Below are positions 8,867 through 17,949 of a DNA stretch of 64,000 nucleotides, piece after piece (the first letter of the stretch is position 1; every line of letters begins with the position of its first letter). The notes beneath the pieces were generated by a model, which was not told the origin of the DNA, did no database searches, and worked only from the letters and a program-made list of their open reading frames with translations. The DNA is from Legionella quinlivanii (GTDB taxonomy: Bacteria; Pseudomonadota; Gammaproteobacteria; Legionellales; Legionellaceae). The DNA lies in assembly GCF_003265995.1 (NCBI RefSeq), contig NZ_MVJN01000009.1:1-64000 (forward strand). The letters are read 5' to 3'. Position numbers and translations under genes: made by a program.

Positions 8867-9816
8867 TGAAGCTGGCTGTTTTGATGGATCCTCTGGATTC
8901 AATAAAGGCGTATAAAGATTCTACTGTCGCCATGCTGCAAAGCGCTCAGCAACTGGGATGGGAGTGTTATTATTTTACCCCTGCCGATATTTCCTGCAAA
9001 CAGGGTCAGGCTTTCGCACAGGTCGCCTCAATCAGGGTAGGGGATGAGCACTCTGGCAACTGGGCGGAGGTGAGTGAAAGAGCCGAGCGCTCGCTCAATG
9101 AGTTCAATATTATTCTGATGCGAAAGGATCCTCCTTTCGATATGGAATATATTTATGCGACTTATGCTTTGGAGCTTGCAGAAAAGGCCGGGGTGCTGGT
9201 GGCCAATAAGCCGCAAAGTTTACGCGATGCCAATGAGAAATTTTTTACCCTCCAGTTTCCACAATGCTGTCCCTTAACTCTGGTGACCAAAAATATTGAC
9301 CGCTTGTACCAGTTCTGGGAGCAGCATCAGCAGGTGGTATATAAGCCTCTTGAAGGCATGGGGGGAAATGCCATTTTCCATGTCGATGAAAAAGCCAGTA
9401 ATTTATCGGTTATCCTTGAGGTGTTGACCCGAGATGAAACAGTAACCATTATGGCACAGCGTTACATTCCGGAAATCAAAACCCTTGGTGATAAACGCAT
9501 TTTGTTAATTGATGGTTCTCCTGTTCCCTATGCTTTGGCCAGAATTCCTGCAAAGGGGGATATTCGCGGCAATCTGGCTGCAGGGGCCAGAGGTGAAGTA
9601 GTCGAGATAAACGACAGAGATCGCTGGATTTGCGAGCAGATTGCGCCGACTCTGCGTGAAAAAGGCCTGTTTTTCGTAGGTATTGACGTGATTGGCGATT
9701 ATCTGACTGAAATTAATGTAACCAGCCCCACTTGCATCAGAGAAATAATGCAGGTATCTGGTCTGGATATCGCAGGAGAGTATATGCGCTGTCTGGAGAA
9801 AAAATTAGCACCATAA
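8866..9816 (+). CDS. gshB: Glutathione synthetase (ATP-grasp)
   Basis: A 316-aa ligase that adds glycine to gamma-glutamylcysteine. Family motifs seen are MDPLDSIKAYKDST at the N-terminus, RKDPPFDMEYIYATYALE, YKPLEGMGGNAIFHV (ATP-grasp loop) and INVTSPTCIREI (metal/substrate site) near the end. The ATG overlaps the last base of gshA. A 10-bp hairpin spans its stop codon. Together with gshA it supplies glutathione for the glutaredoxin at 2142. Confidence 0.97.
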   Translation: MKLAVLMDPLDSIKAYKDSTVAMLQSAQQLGWECYYFTPADISCKQGQAFAQVASIRVGDEHSGNWAEVSERAERSLNEFNIILMRKDPPFDMEYIYATYALELAEKAGVLVANKPQSLRDANEKFFTLQFPQCCPLTLVTKNIDRLYQFWEQHQQVVYKPLEGMGGNAIFHVDEKASNLSVILEVLTRDETVTIMAQRYIPEIKTLGDKRILLIDGSPVPYALARIPAKGDIRGNLAAGARGEVVEINDRDRWICEQIAPTLREKGLFFVGIDVIGDYLTEINVTSPTCIREIMQVSGLDIAGEYMRCLEKKLAP

Positions 9817-9828
9817 TCTGGTGCTAAT
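9804..9828 (+). terminator. Hairpin spanning the gshB stop codon
   Basis: Perfect 10-bp arms ATTAGCACCA (9804-9813) and TGGTGCTAAT (9819-9828) with a 5-base loop that contains most of the TAA. An A-run precedes the stem, but only a weak T-content follows. It is a reasonable end for the gshAB transcript, although an incomplete intrinsic terminator. Confidence 0.45.
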
Positions 9829-9964
9829 CTTAGATTGAAAGCTGAGCAAACCGGTTTCTATGCTGACACAGCTTTGAGAATGAATGAAAGGAATAATCAG
9901 GCTTCAACTGGTGCTGAGTCTTTGTTTCAGTTAAACTATTTGTCTTCAAATTGCTGAGCCTGAT

Positions 9965-10126
9965 ATGCGTTCCTTTTCCCGTGAAATTCTGATTACGTTT
10001 GCGGTAAAAATTGTCCTTCTGACTGCTTTGTGGTTCTTTTGCTTTCATCACATCGAAAAGCCCCAATCGTTCAAGCAATATCTATTTGGTTCACCGGTGA
10101 CTATGGAGGCTATCGCAGAACATTAA
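9965..10126 (+). CDS. cydP: Small cytochrome bd-associated membrane protein CydP
   Basis: A 53-aa ORF read by eye upstream of cydA. It starts MRSFSREILITFAVKI and has one transmembrane helix (about residues 8-27) ending in LWFFCFHH. The pattern of Arg/Glu-Ile-Leu start, Lys in mid-helix and Leu-Trp-x-x-Phe exit matches the putative small subunit CydP found ahead of cydAB in proteobacteria. It ends 54 bp before the cydA ATG on the same strand. Identification rests on position and pattern. The alternative, an opposite-strand ORF here, lacks any recognisable content. Confidence 0.75.
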   Translation: MRSFSREILITFAVKIVLLTALWFFCFHHIEKPQSFKQYLFGSPVTMEAIAEH

Positions 10127-10180
10127 TTCTTTGATCGAACAAGGGCTTTGTTTTTTTAACTTCAGTTACTAAGGTGAGCT

Positions 10181-11716
10181 ATGATTCCTGCCAGTGAAGT
10201 TGTCGATTTATCCCGCTTACAATTTGCATTAACCGCGCTTTACCATTTTCTTTTCGTTCCTTTAACTCTCGGATTGTCTTTGCTTTTGGCCATTATGGAA
10301 ACTGTCTATGTAATGACAGGGCGTGATATCTGGCGTCAAATGGTTAAATATTGGGGGCTGTTATTCGGTATCAATTTTGTGTTGGGAGTGGCCACAGGAT
10401 TGACGATGGAATTTCAGTTCGGTACCAACTGGGCGTATTACTCTCACTATGTGGGCGATGTGTTTGGCGCTCCTTTAGCGCTGGAAGGGCTAATGGCCTT
10501 TTTTCTGGAAGCTACCTTTGTTGGCCTGTTTTTTTTCGGTTGGGATAAATTATCGAAATTTCAGCATATGTGCTGTACCTGGCTTTTGGCTTTAGGAACC
10601 AACTTATCGGCGTTATGGATCCTGATTGCGAATGGCTGGATGCAAAATCCGGTTGGCGCCACATTTGACTACCAGACGATGCGTATGGAAGTGAGTGATT
10701 TTGCCGAAGTCATGTTTAATCCGGTTGCCCAGGCTAAATTTGTTCATACAATCAGTGCGGGTTATGTAACCGGCGCCATTTTTGTTTTAGCTATCAGCGC
10801 TTATTTTATACTGCGCGGGCGCCATATTGATATGGCCAAACGTTCGATGACAGTCGCGGTTTCTTTTGGCCTGGCATCGGCTTTGTCGGTGGTAGTTCTC
10901 GGAGACGAGAGTGGGTACGTCGCCAACAGCAATCAGAAAATGAAGCTCGCTGCAATTGAAGCGATGTGGCACACCGAAAAAGCGCCGGCGGGTCTGACGG
11001 TTTTCGGTATTCCAAATGAAAAAACACAGACCACCGACTATGGCTTTGAAGTGCCCTATATGCTTGGATTAATCGCCACACGCTCTATTAGTGAGCCTTT
11101 GCAGGGTATCTCAGAGTTAATTGATGAAGGAAAACAGAATATTCGTGAGGGAATGCTTGCCTATAAAGCCCTGGCGGTGCTTCAGCAAAACCCGCAGGAT
11201 AGCCAGGCAAAAGCTGAGTTTGAAGCACATCGTCATGCTTTAGGCTACGGGCTTTTATTGAAAAAATATACGGAAAATGTAAGCGATGCCACGGAAGAGC
11301 AGATCAACTCGGCGGCAAATGATCTCAAGCCGAAAGTGATGCCTCTGTTTTTCTCATTTCGCATCATGGTTGCCTGCGGCTTTTTCTTTATTTTACTGTT
11401 TGCAATGGGATTTTATTTGTCTATAAAACGCAGGCTGCACACCACTCGCTGGTATCTCCATGTGGCTTTCTGGTCGCTTCCTTTGCCCTGGATTGCCGCT
11501 GAACTGGGCTGGATAGTTGCTGAATATGGGCGGCAACCCTGGGTTGTACAGGGAATTTTACCCACCTACATTGCCACCTCGTCAGTCAGCTTTTCTCAAG
11601 TAGCGACCTCTCTGGCCGGTTTTATCATTTTTTACACGATACTGGCGATTATTGAGGTTTATTTAATGGTTAAGGCCATACGCCTTGGTCCTGACAGCCT
11701 GATACATGGAGAGTAA
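10181..11716 (+). CDS. cydA: Cytochrome bd ubiquinol oxidase subunit I
   Basis: A 511-aa integral membrane subunit that oxidises quinol and carries the haems. The N-terminus SRLQFALTALYHFLFVPLTLG contains the haem-ligand histidine (H22). HTISAGYVTGAIF carries a second histidine ligand. GDESGYVAN and the long periplasmic Q-loop region follow, and the C-terminal GWIVAEYGRQPWVVQG is diagnostic. The length indicates the long Q-loop (E. coli CydA) type. An AAGGTGAG ribosome-binding site precedes the ATG. The operon is cydP-cydA-cydB-cydX. Confidence 0.98.
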   Translation: MIPASEVVDLSRLQFALTALYHFLFVPLTLGLSLLLAIMETVYVMTGRDIWRQMVKYWGLLFGINFVLGVATGLTMEFQFGTNWAYYSHYVGDVFGAPLALEGLMAFFLEATFVGLFFFGWDKLSKFQHMCCTWLLALGTNLSALWILIANGWMQNPVGATFDYQTMRMEVSDFAEVMFNPVAQAKFVHTISAGYVTGAIFVLAISAYFILRGRHIDMAKRSMTVAVSFGLASALSVVVLGDESGYVANSNQKMKLAAIEAMWHTEKAPAGLTVFGIPNEKTQTTDYGFEVPYMLGLIATRSISEPLQGISELIDEGKQNIREGMLAYKALAVLQQNPQDSQAKAEFEAHRHALGYGLLLKKYTENVSDATEEQINSAANDLKPKVMPLFFSFRIMVACGFFFILLFAMGFYLSIKRRLHTTRWYLHVAFWSLPLPWIAAELGWIVAEYGRQPWVVQGILPTYIATSSVSFSQVATSLAGFIIFYTILAIIEVYLMVKAIRLGPDSLIHGE

Positions 11717-11717
11717 G

Positions 11718-12854
11718 ATGATTATCGATTACGAAATGCTGCGAGTAATATGGTGGATTCTCTTAGGACTTTTATTAATTGGGTTTGCGGTGATGGATGG
11801 CTTCGATTTGGGCGTGGTGATGTGGTTGCCCTGGCTCGCCAAAGACGATACTGAAAAGAGAATCCTGATCAACAGTATTGCTCCAACCTGGGAAGGCAAT
11901 CAGGTGTGGTTCATTCTGGGGGGCGGGGCGATTTTTGCCGCCTGGCCCGCATTGTATGCGCTATCGTTTTCCGGCTTTTACCTTGCGATGCTGCTGGTGC
12001 TGCTCGCATTGATTTTGCGGCCAGTCGGATTTAAATACCGTTCCAAGCTGCCATCAATACGATGGCGAAATAATTGGGACAAGGCGCTTTTTATCGGCGG
12101 AGTAGTGCCAGCGCTAATCTTCGGTGTGGCAATGGGAAATGTATTGCAGGGGGTTCCTTTTTATTTTGATACGAGCCTGCGTCCTTTCTACACAGGCACT
12201 TTCCTGGAGTTATTAAATCCCTTTGCTTTGTTATGTGGGGTATTGTCGGTCGCCATGCTGGCTATGCATGGAGCGTTTTTCCTGACAGTCAAAACAGCGG
12301 GGCCTGTGCAAAACCGTGCAACAGTGGCTGCGCGAGCCAGTGCTATGCTGGTAATTCTTTTATTTGCAGCGGCCGGCGTCTGGATTTACCTGGGAATTGA
12401 CGGCTATGCGTTGGCGCATCCGATTCCACAGGATGGGCCCTCTAACCCTCTTTATAAAACGGTAGTCAGGCTGCCGGGCGCCTGGTTTTTTAACTATTAT
12501 CAGAAACCCTGGACCTTGCTTGTTCCTGCTGCCGGGCTGCTATCGGCTTTACTGGCTATCTTATGTTCTAAAAAACAGAAAATAGCTTTTTTATTCAGCG
12601 CACTGACTGTTGCATGCATTATTGCTACAGTGGGAGTCAGCATGTTTCCTTTCATTCTGCCTTCTGTCAGCAATCCCTCACAAAGTTTAACGGTATGGGA
12701 TAGCTCTTCGAGTGCTTTGACTTTAACAATTATGCTGTTTGCGACTCTGATTTTATTGCCGCTGGTTCTTTTATATACGGCCTGGGTTTATCGCGTCCTT
12801 AGGGGTAAGGTGACCACAGAAACCGTTAACAATAATTCCGCAATGGGCTATTAG
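11718..12854 (+). CDS. cydB: Cytochrome bd ubiquinol oxidase subunit II
   Basis: A 378-aa multi-pass partner of CydA. Signatures are the GFAVMDGFDLGVVMWLPW helix, APTWEGNQVWFILGGGAIFAAWP, and the C-terminal FPFILPSVSNPSQSLTVWDSS. The ATG at 11718 is chosen over the one at 11706 because GGAG lies seven bases upstream and the length then matches the family. It begins two bases after the cydA stop. The cydX ATG follows eight bases after the cydB stop. Confidence 0.98.
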   Translation: MIIDYEMLRVIWWILLGLLLIGFAVMDGFDLGVVMWLPWLAKDDTEKRILINSIAPTWEGNQVWFILGGGAIFAAWPALYALSFSGFYLAMLLVLLALILRPVGFKYRSKLPSIRWRNNWDKALFIGGVVPALIFGVAMGNVLQGVPFYFDTSLRPFYTGTFLELLNPFALLCGVLSVAMLAMHGAFFLTVKTAGPVQNRATVAARASAMLVILLFAAAGVWIYLGIDGYALAHPIPQDGPSNPLYKTVVRLPGAWFFNYYQKPWTLLVPAAGLLSALLAILCSKKQKIAFLFSALTVACIIATVGVSMFPFILPSVSNPSQSLTVWDSSSSALTLTIMLFATLILLPLVLLYTAWVYRVLRGKVTTETVNNNSAMGY

Positions 12855-12862
12855 GAGGCATT

Positions 12863-12979
12863 ATGTGGTATTTTTCCTGGATTTTAGGTACAGGTCTGGC
12901 CTGCACTTTTGCAGTATTAAACGCGATGTGGCTGGAGTTGCGGGTCAGTGATTCCAAGCAGGCCCTGAATGATATCTGA
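12863..12979 (+). CDS. cydX: Cytochrome bd small subunit CydX
   Basis: A 38-aa single-helix subunit that stabilises the CydAB haem groups. The sequence begins MWYFSWILGTGLACTFAVLN, the classic CydX start with two early tryptophans, and continues MWLELR. AGGAGG sits six bases ahead of its ATG, an excellent ribosome-binding site. It directly follows cydB, as in enterobacteria, and closes the operon before a hairpin at 12995. Confidence 0.95.
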   Translation: MWYFSWILGTGLACTFAVLNAMWLELRVSDSKQALNDI

Positions 12980-12994
12980 AAAATGAGGTTCATT

Positions 12995-13026
12995 AGTCTT
13001 CGAGTCGAAGCTTCCTCTCGAAGACT
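12995..13026. terminator. Hairpin between cydX and trmL
   Basis: Perfect 10-bp arms AGTCTTCGAG (12995-13004) and CTCGAAGACT (13017-13026) around a 12-base loop. It sits between two convergent genes, so a bidirectional terminator is likely, although no clear T-run follows on either strand. Confidence 0.5.
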
Positions 13027-13048
13027 ATGCTTACCGGTGGTATAAAAT

Positions 13049-13495
13049 TCAAACAAAGTTTAATTGCCGCCAGGCTTCATAAAGAATAATAGCGACCGAG
13101 TTAGAAAGATTTAAGCTGCGGCTGTTTTCCTTCATCGGAATGCGAATGGCACTGTAGCGCTCTCTTAATTCAGCGGGCAAACCACGAGTCTCCGGTCCGA
13201 ATAGTAATAGATCGTCATCCCGATAGGTAATTTGGTTATAGGGTACACTGCCTTTGGTGGAGCAGGCAAAAATACGCCGACTGCTATTTTGATTAACAAA
13301 TGCCGTTTCATTCTCATAGTGAATGACATTGGCCCATTCATGGTAATCCAGACCCGCTCGCCGCATGCGCTTGTCATCCATTTCAAAACCAAGAGGATGA
13401 ATCAGATGCAATTGCGCACCGGTATTGGCGCACAAACGAATAATATTGCCGGTATTGGGAGGAATCTCAGGCTGGTAAAGCGCAATATGCAACAT
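13049..13495 (-). CDS. trmL: tRNA (cytidine/uridine-34 2'-O)-methyltransferase TrmL
   Basis: A 148-aa SPOUT-class enzyme that methylates the wobble ribose of certain leucine tRNAs. It has the family's compact size. Motifs are [20 protein letters not shown] at the start, [12 protein letters not shown] (the first knot motif) and [26 protein letters not shown] at the C-terminal knot that binds SAM. It is convergent with the cyd operon; the next gene upstream (mlaA) is on the same strand. Confidence 0.96.
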   Translation of the reverse strand: MLHIALYQPEIPPNTGNIIRLCANTGAQLHLIHPLGFEMDDKRMRRAGLDYHEWANVIHYENETAFVNQNSSRRIFACSTKGSVPYNQITYRDDDLLLFGPETRGLPAELRERYSAIRIPMKENSRSLNLSNSVAIILYEAWRQLNFV

Positions 13496-13536
13496 ATAAA
13501 ACTTAGATCAATGAAGATGAATGGCCCAATTCTACC

Positions 13537-14307
13537 TTATTCATCGACATAATCACTACCCAGTGAGGAATTGCTGCTTATTTCCTCTCCATTTTCTTCA
13601 ACATACAGAGACTCTGAGTCACCAGTTTGTCCTTGTTCGCCAGTAATTCGATAATTACGGTGCTGTAAGTAAGCGTCGCGGATAAAGGCATATTTGTCCA
13701 ATGCTTCATCCATAAGCCGTTCAGTTTCGAATAATTGCGAGCGTAGATCAACATATCTCACTCCAATGAGTGTATTGGTCAGAACAGTGCTGTCCAGATA
13801 AGGATATGGCGTTAGCAGCGGGTATTCAAACAGCATGCCCATACCATCGCGGAAAGTGCTTGGACCGAGAAATGGAATCACAATATAGGGGGATTCTTTG
13901 TTACCCCATTTTGCAAAAGTAAGGCCCAAATCATTACTGTGCGGCGGCAATCCCATTCGGCTGGCAGGGTCAAAAAATCCGGCGATACCCAAGGTGGAGT
14001 TAATCAGGAAGCGCCATGTGTCTTTGCCTGCCTGACGTAATTCTCCCTGCAGCAAGTCATTGCCTACTGTTGGAATCATATTCACATTTTCATAGGCATT
14101 GTTAATGCTGGCGCGAACAGGTCCTGGTAAAACCGCTTTGTAAAGGCGGGCTGGCGGTTTTAAAAACGTGGCATCAAATGCCATATTGAACTTGTGAGTC
14201 TCGCGATTAATGGATTCATAAGGGTCAACAGGATTCGGGCCTTTATGGATACAGGAGGCAAGCAGGAATGAGCTTGCACAAGTCGTTAAAACTGCCATTA
14301 AACGCAT
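13537..14307 (-). CDS. mlaA: Outer-membrane lipoprotein MlaA (VacJ)
   Basis: A 256-aa lipoprotein of the Mla retrograde phospholipid transport pathway, which removes misplaced phospholipid from the outer leaflet. The signal peptide ends in the lipobox LLASC with lipidated C19. The mature part begins with DPYESINRETHKFN and continues with PGPVRASINNAYENV, FLINSTLGIAGFFDPA and GLTFAKWG, all typical of MlaA. The C-terminal tail of about 30 residues is acidic and Ser-rich. The other mla genes are not in this window. Confidence 0.95.
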   Translation of the reverse strand: MRLMAVLTTCASSFLLASCIHKGPNPVDPYESINRETHKFNMAFDATFLKPPARLYKAVLPGPVRASINNAYENVNMIPTVGNDLLQGELRQAGKDTWRFLINSTLGIAGFFDPASRMGLPPHSNDLGLTFAKWGNKESPYIVIPFLGPSTFRDGMGMLFEYPLLTPYPYLDSTVLTNTLIGVRYVDLRSQLFETERLMDEALDKYAFIRDAYLQHRNYRITGEQGQTGDSESLYVEENGEEISSNSSLGSDYVDE

Positions 14308-14571
14308 GATATTTCAATTATTCCGAGTCATGGAAAGTTCATGTTACCACTATCTCTGGATTCGCCACAATATGAAAAAAATTCTAACTCCCCAGGTTGT
14401 GGATAAGTTTGATTTTAATTCAATCAAATCGTATCAACGTCATCCTGAACGCAGTGAAGGATCTCCTGAGTCTGGCTCAGTTCTAAGCAGTTTGAGTTCC
14501 TTCTCTACACTCAGGAGACGTACCTGGAGAGTTACAAAAAATTTTTAAAAACCCATGACAGAGCATAACCG
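14308..14571. repeat. Intergenic region with an HPERSEGS-type repeat
   Basis: Within this 264-bp gap, bases from about 14439 encode, in one frame, the RHPERSEGS string characteristic of a common dispersed intergenic repeat rather than of a protein. A 9-bp inverted repeat CTCCTGAGT (14463-14471) and ACTCAGGAG (14509-14517) encloses the core. No gene is called here. The promoter for mlaA must lie near its right-hand start. Confidence 0.6.
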
Positions 14572-15543
14572 TCAGCATGCGTCTGATCTCTGGCGAGACA
14601 TTTCCTTGCTTGCGCATATTAAGGCATCAATAATTCCTGCCTCCCTGTCTGAATGGCCTGCATCGCGCACAATGCTTAAATTGGAAGCGGGCAGAGCCTG
14701 ATGCAAGGTCAAGGCACCCGATAAAGGGCATACCATGTCATAACGTCCATGGATTATATATGCCGGGATATGACGAAGTTTGCTGGCATTCTTGAGTACC
14801 TGATTCTCTTCAATAAAATAGCGATTGTTAATATAATGAGTTTCGAGGGTAGCAAGGGTCAGGGCAAAATGCGGGTCGCTATACTGATCAATCAGGTTTT
14901 GATGAGGTTGCAGGCTGCTGCAGCGAGCCAGCCACAGTGTCCAGTTTTTTGCCGCGGACATACGCCCTAATTCATTAAGCCCCTGCAAGCGGCTGGTATA
15001 ATAAGCGGGCACTTTATCAAGCTGGGTTTCGGGAATGAGATGAGTAAATTCCTGCCAGTAATCGGGATAGATCAAATTAGCGCCCTGACGATAAAACCAG
15101 TCAATATCCTGTTGTCTGCCTAAAAAAATACGATGTAACAATAAGCCGCAGATTTGCTGAGGATAGAGTTCGGCATAGAGTAATGCCAATAAACTTCCCC
15201 AGCCTCCGCCTGACAAAACAAAGCGCTGAAGCCCCAGGTAATCCCGAATAGCATCGATGTCGTCCAGTAACGACTGTGTCGTGTTGTCGTTAAGCTCAAG
15301 ATGCGGGGTGGAGCGGCAGCAACCGCGCTGATCGAATAGAATGATGCGATAAACCTGCGGATCAAAAAAGCGCCTGAGATAGGCGTCACCTCCAGCCCCT
15401 GGCCCTGGATGCAATACTATAACCGGCAAACCTTCGGGATTTCCTGTTTCCTCAACATACAATACATGAGGGTGCGCAACGGGGAGCTCATGGACATAGT
15501 AGGGTTTAATGGGTGGGTATAGGGTATGCATAGTTTTGCTCAT
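14572..15543 (-). CDS. Proline iminopeptidase homologue lacking the nucleophile
   Basis: A 323-aa alpha/beta hydrolase that aligns along its full length with proline iminopeptidases: LYPPIKPY start, FDQRGCCRSTPH, DNTTQSLLDDIDAIRDYLGL, and IIHGRYDMVCP carrying the acid. AGHSDRE near the end holds the histidine. Three key sites are altered. The nucleophile elbow GGSWGS reads GGGWGS, with GGC in place of a Ser codon. The oxyanion motif HGGPG reads HPGPG. The Glu that binds the substrate amino group in the W-E motif reads W-L. The frame is intact, so it may be a pseudoenzyme with another role. Confidence 0.85.
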   Translation of the reverse strand: MSKTMHTLYPPIKPYYVHELPVAHPHVLYVEETGNPEGLPVIVLHPGPGAGGDAYLRRFFDPQVYRIILFDQRGCCRSTPHLELNDNTTQSLLDDIDAIRDYLGLQRFVLSGGGWGSLLALLYAELYPQQICGLLLHRIFLGRQQDIDWFYRQGANLIYPDYWQEFTHLIPETQLDKVPAYYTSRLQGLNELGRMSAAKNWTLWLARCSSLQPHQNLIDQYSDPHFALTLATLETHYINNRYFIEENQVLKNASKLRHIPAYIIHGRYDMVCPLSGALTLHQALPASNLSIVRDAGHSDREAGIIDALICASKEMSRQRSDAC

Positions 15544-15658
15544 CTTCCTTTTTACTAATCATATACTTGTTTATCTGAATTGGAAAACATTCCATAAATA
15601 TTGCTTTAACTCCACTAAATTTAAGATAATAGCTCATTTTTTGAAGTGGGAGTCATGC

Positions 15659-17830
15659 ATGACGGTAGAAGCATTAACAAAGGGTTTGAACCAAAAACAA
15701 TATGAAGCCGTCACTGCTGCTTTAAAAAATGTTCTGGTTTTAGCAGGTGCTGGCAGCGGTAAAACTCGAGTACTGGTAAGCCGGATAGCATGGATGGTTT
15801 CACATTATAACATGCCCTTTTCCTCTATTCTGGCCGTGACCTTTACGAATAAGGCTGCTGGAGAAATGCGCAGCCGGCTTGCTCAGATTTTTAACAGCCC
15901 GGTTCATGGTTTATGGGTAGGTACATTCCACGGGCTCTGTCATCGTATGTTGCGCCGCCATTATGAAAGAGCGCGCCTTCCGGAATCTTTTCATATTCTC
16001 GATAGTGATGATCAGGCTCGTCTGCTGAAGCGCGTGATTGCTTCACTTAATCTTGATGAAGAGCAATGGCCAGTAAAGCAGGCTCAATCCTTTATTAACG
16101 GTAAAAAAGATGAGGGCCTGCGCCCTTCGCATATCCATGCACAAAGCTATGGGCCTACCCGTACTCTGATTCGCATTTATGAGGCCTATGAGCAAGCCTG
16201 TCAGAACGCAGGCGTCATTGATTTTGCCGAGATCCTGCTTAGAACGCATGAATTGCTGCGTAATAATCCGGATATCCTTGAGCACTACCGCCAGCGATTT
16301 AACGCCATTCTGGTGGATGAGTTTCAGGACACCAATACCATTCAATATGCCTGGATACGCTTATTAGCCGGTGAGCAGGCAGTGGTTATGGCAGTGGGGG
16401 ATGATGATCAGTCGATCTATGGCTGGCGGGGGGCGAAAGTTGAAAATATCGCTCAGTTTGTCAGGGATTATCCCAATACGGAAACGATTCGTCTGGAGCA
16501 GAATTACCGCTCCACGTCGACCATCCTTGAAGCAGCTAACGCCCTGATTACCAACAACAAGTCTCGAATGGGTAAGGAACTGTGGACAGAAGGGCGAGCT
16601 GGTGAAAAGATTGTCGTTTACAGCGCTTTTAATGAGCTGGATGAAGCACGCTTTATCAGTGATCGCATTAGCCTTGCATTGAGCCAGGGACGCAGCGCCG
16701 ATGAGGTGGCGATTTTGTATCGTTCCAATGCGCAATCCCGTGTTTTGGAGGAAGCACTGCTGCATGCAGGAATTGCTTATCGAATTCATGGGGGGCTGCG
16801 CTTTTTTGAACGAGCAGAAATTAAGGATGCCCTGGCTTATATGCGATTGATGGCCAACTCAAACGACGATACCGCGTTTGAGCGAGTGGTTAATTTTCCG
16901 ACACGCGGCATAGGTGAAAAAACATTGGATGAGCTGCGCCATTTGGCTAAAACAGAGCAAATCTCGCTTTGGCAGGCAGCTGAACTGTTAATTAATAATT
17001 CCACACTGACTCAGCGGGCAAGCAGTGCCCTGGCCCGTTTTCTGGATTTAATAAAAGATCTTCAACAGCGAATCGCAGGGCTTGAACTCGATGAACAATT
17101 CAATGAAGTCATTAATTTAAGCGGCCTGTATGCTCATTTCGCGAAAGTGAAGGGGGATAAATCTGAATCGCGTCTGGATAACCTGCAGGAGTTAATCAGT
17201 GCTGCCAAACAGTTTCGCTATGAGCAGGATGATTATGATGGGGAATTGCCTTTACTGGTGGCGTTTTTAGCTCATGCTTCGCTTGAAGCGGGCGAAATGC
17301 AGGCGGCAGAGCATGAGCGTTATGTCCATCTGATGACCCTTCATGCGGCGAAGGGTCTGGAGTTTCCGGTCGTGTTTTTAAGCGGAATGGAGGAAGGAGT
17401 TTTTCCCGGTAAGCAGTCTATTGAGGAACCTGGACGGCTCGAGGAAGAAAGAAGACTATGCTATGTTGGGATGACTCGGGCAATGGAAGAGCTTTTTCTG
17501 ACTTATGCGGAAGTCAGGCGGCAGTATGGTCGTGAAGAGTATCACCGTCCTTCTCGCTTCCTGCGTGAATTACCCTCAGAGCTTTTGCACGAATTAAGGG
17601 TAAAAACGCAATTCCAGAAGCCAGTCACTCCCAAAGCCATGACCGCCAGTTTGGCGGAAGATGCCGGATTGCAATTGGGTCAGGCAGTTTCTCATGCCAA
17701 ATTTGGAACAGGCGTGGTTATTTCTGTGGAAGGAAACGGGGCTCATACGCGTGTACAGGTTAAATTCAAAAGCCATGGAGTAAAATGGCTCGTGCTTGCT
17801 TACGCCAATCTGACACCGCAAGAGGTTTAA
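15659..17830 (+). CDS. uvrD: DNA helicase II (UvrD)
   Basis: A 723-aa SF1A 3'-5' helicase for nucleotide excision and mismatch repair. Motifs in order are Walker A AGAGSGKT (29-36), TFTNKAAGEMRSRL (Ia), LVDEFQDTN (II), DDQSIYGWRGA (III), EQNYRSTSTILEAAN (IV), LMTLHAAKGLEFPVVFLSGMEEG (V) and EERRLCYVGMTRA (VI). The ATG at 15659 follows GGGAG and gives the usual family length; the open frame extends 150 bp further upstream without a good start. It is divergent from the iminopeptidase-like gene. Confidence 0.96.
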   Translation: MTVEALTKGLNQKQYEAVTAALKNVLVLAGAGSGKTRVLVSRIAWMVSHYNMPFSSILAVTFTNKAAGEMRSRLAQIFNSPVHGLWVGTFHGLCHRMLRRHYERARLPESFHILDSDDQARLLKRVIASLNLDEEQWPVKQAQSFINGKKDEGLRPSHIHAQSYGPTRTLIRIYEAYEQACQNAGVIDFAEILLRTHELLRNNPDILEHYRQRFNAILVDEFQDTNTIQYAWIRLLAGEQAVVMAVGDDDQSIYGWRGAKVENIAQFVRDYPNTETIRLEQNYRSTSTILEAANALITNNKSRMGKELWTEGRAGEKIVVYSAFNELDEARFISDRISLALSQGRSADEVAILYRSNAQSRVLEEALLHAGIAYRIHGGLRFFERAEIKDALAYMRLMANSNDDTAFERVVNFPTRGIGEKTLDELRHLAKTEQISLWQAAELLINNSTLTQRASSALARFLDLIKDLQQRIAGLELDEQFNEVINLSGLYAHFAKVKGDKSESRLDNLQELISAAKQFRYEQDDYDGELPLLVAFLAHASLEAGEMQAAEHERYVHLMTLHAAKGLEFPVVFLSGMEEGVFPGKQSIEEPGRLEEERRLCYVGMTRAMEELFLTYAEVRRQYGREEYHRPSRFLRELPSELLHELRVKTQFQKPVTPKAMTASLAEDAGLQLGQAVSHAKFGTGVVISVEGNGAHTRVQVKFKSHGVKWLVLAYANLTPQEV

Positions 17831-17949
17831 AATTAACTTGAAATTAAAATCTGCTGATGCTACGGTTCATCCGGAAAATTGAAACGGGTGGCTCCACAGT
17901 TCATGTGATGGAGCACCAGCAATGTGGACTATAAATTAAGGGGATTTTC

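Noticed and set aside
9830-10078. Minus-strand 82-aa ORF upstream of cydA
   Set aside because: It overlaps the better-supported plus-strand cydP, has no recognisable content and no ribosome-binding site worth noting.
14306-14548. Plus-strand 80-aa ORF containing RHPERSEGS
   Set aside because: The string comes from a common intergenic DNA repeat that happens to be open in one frame, not from a protein gene.
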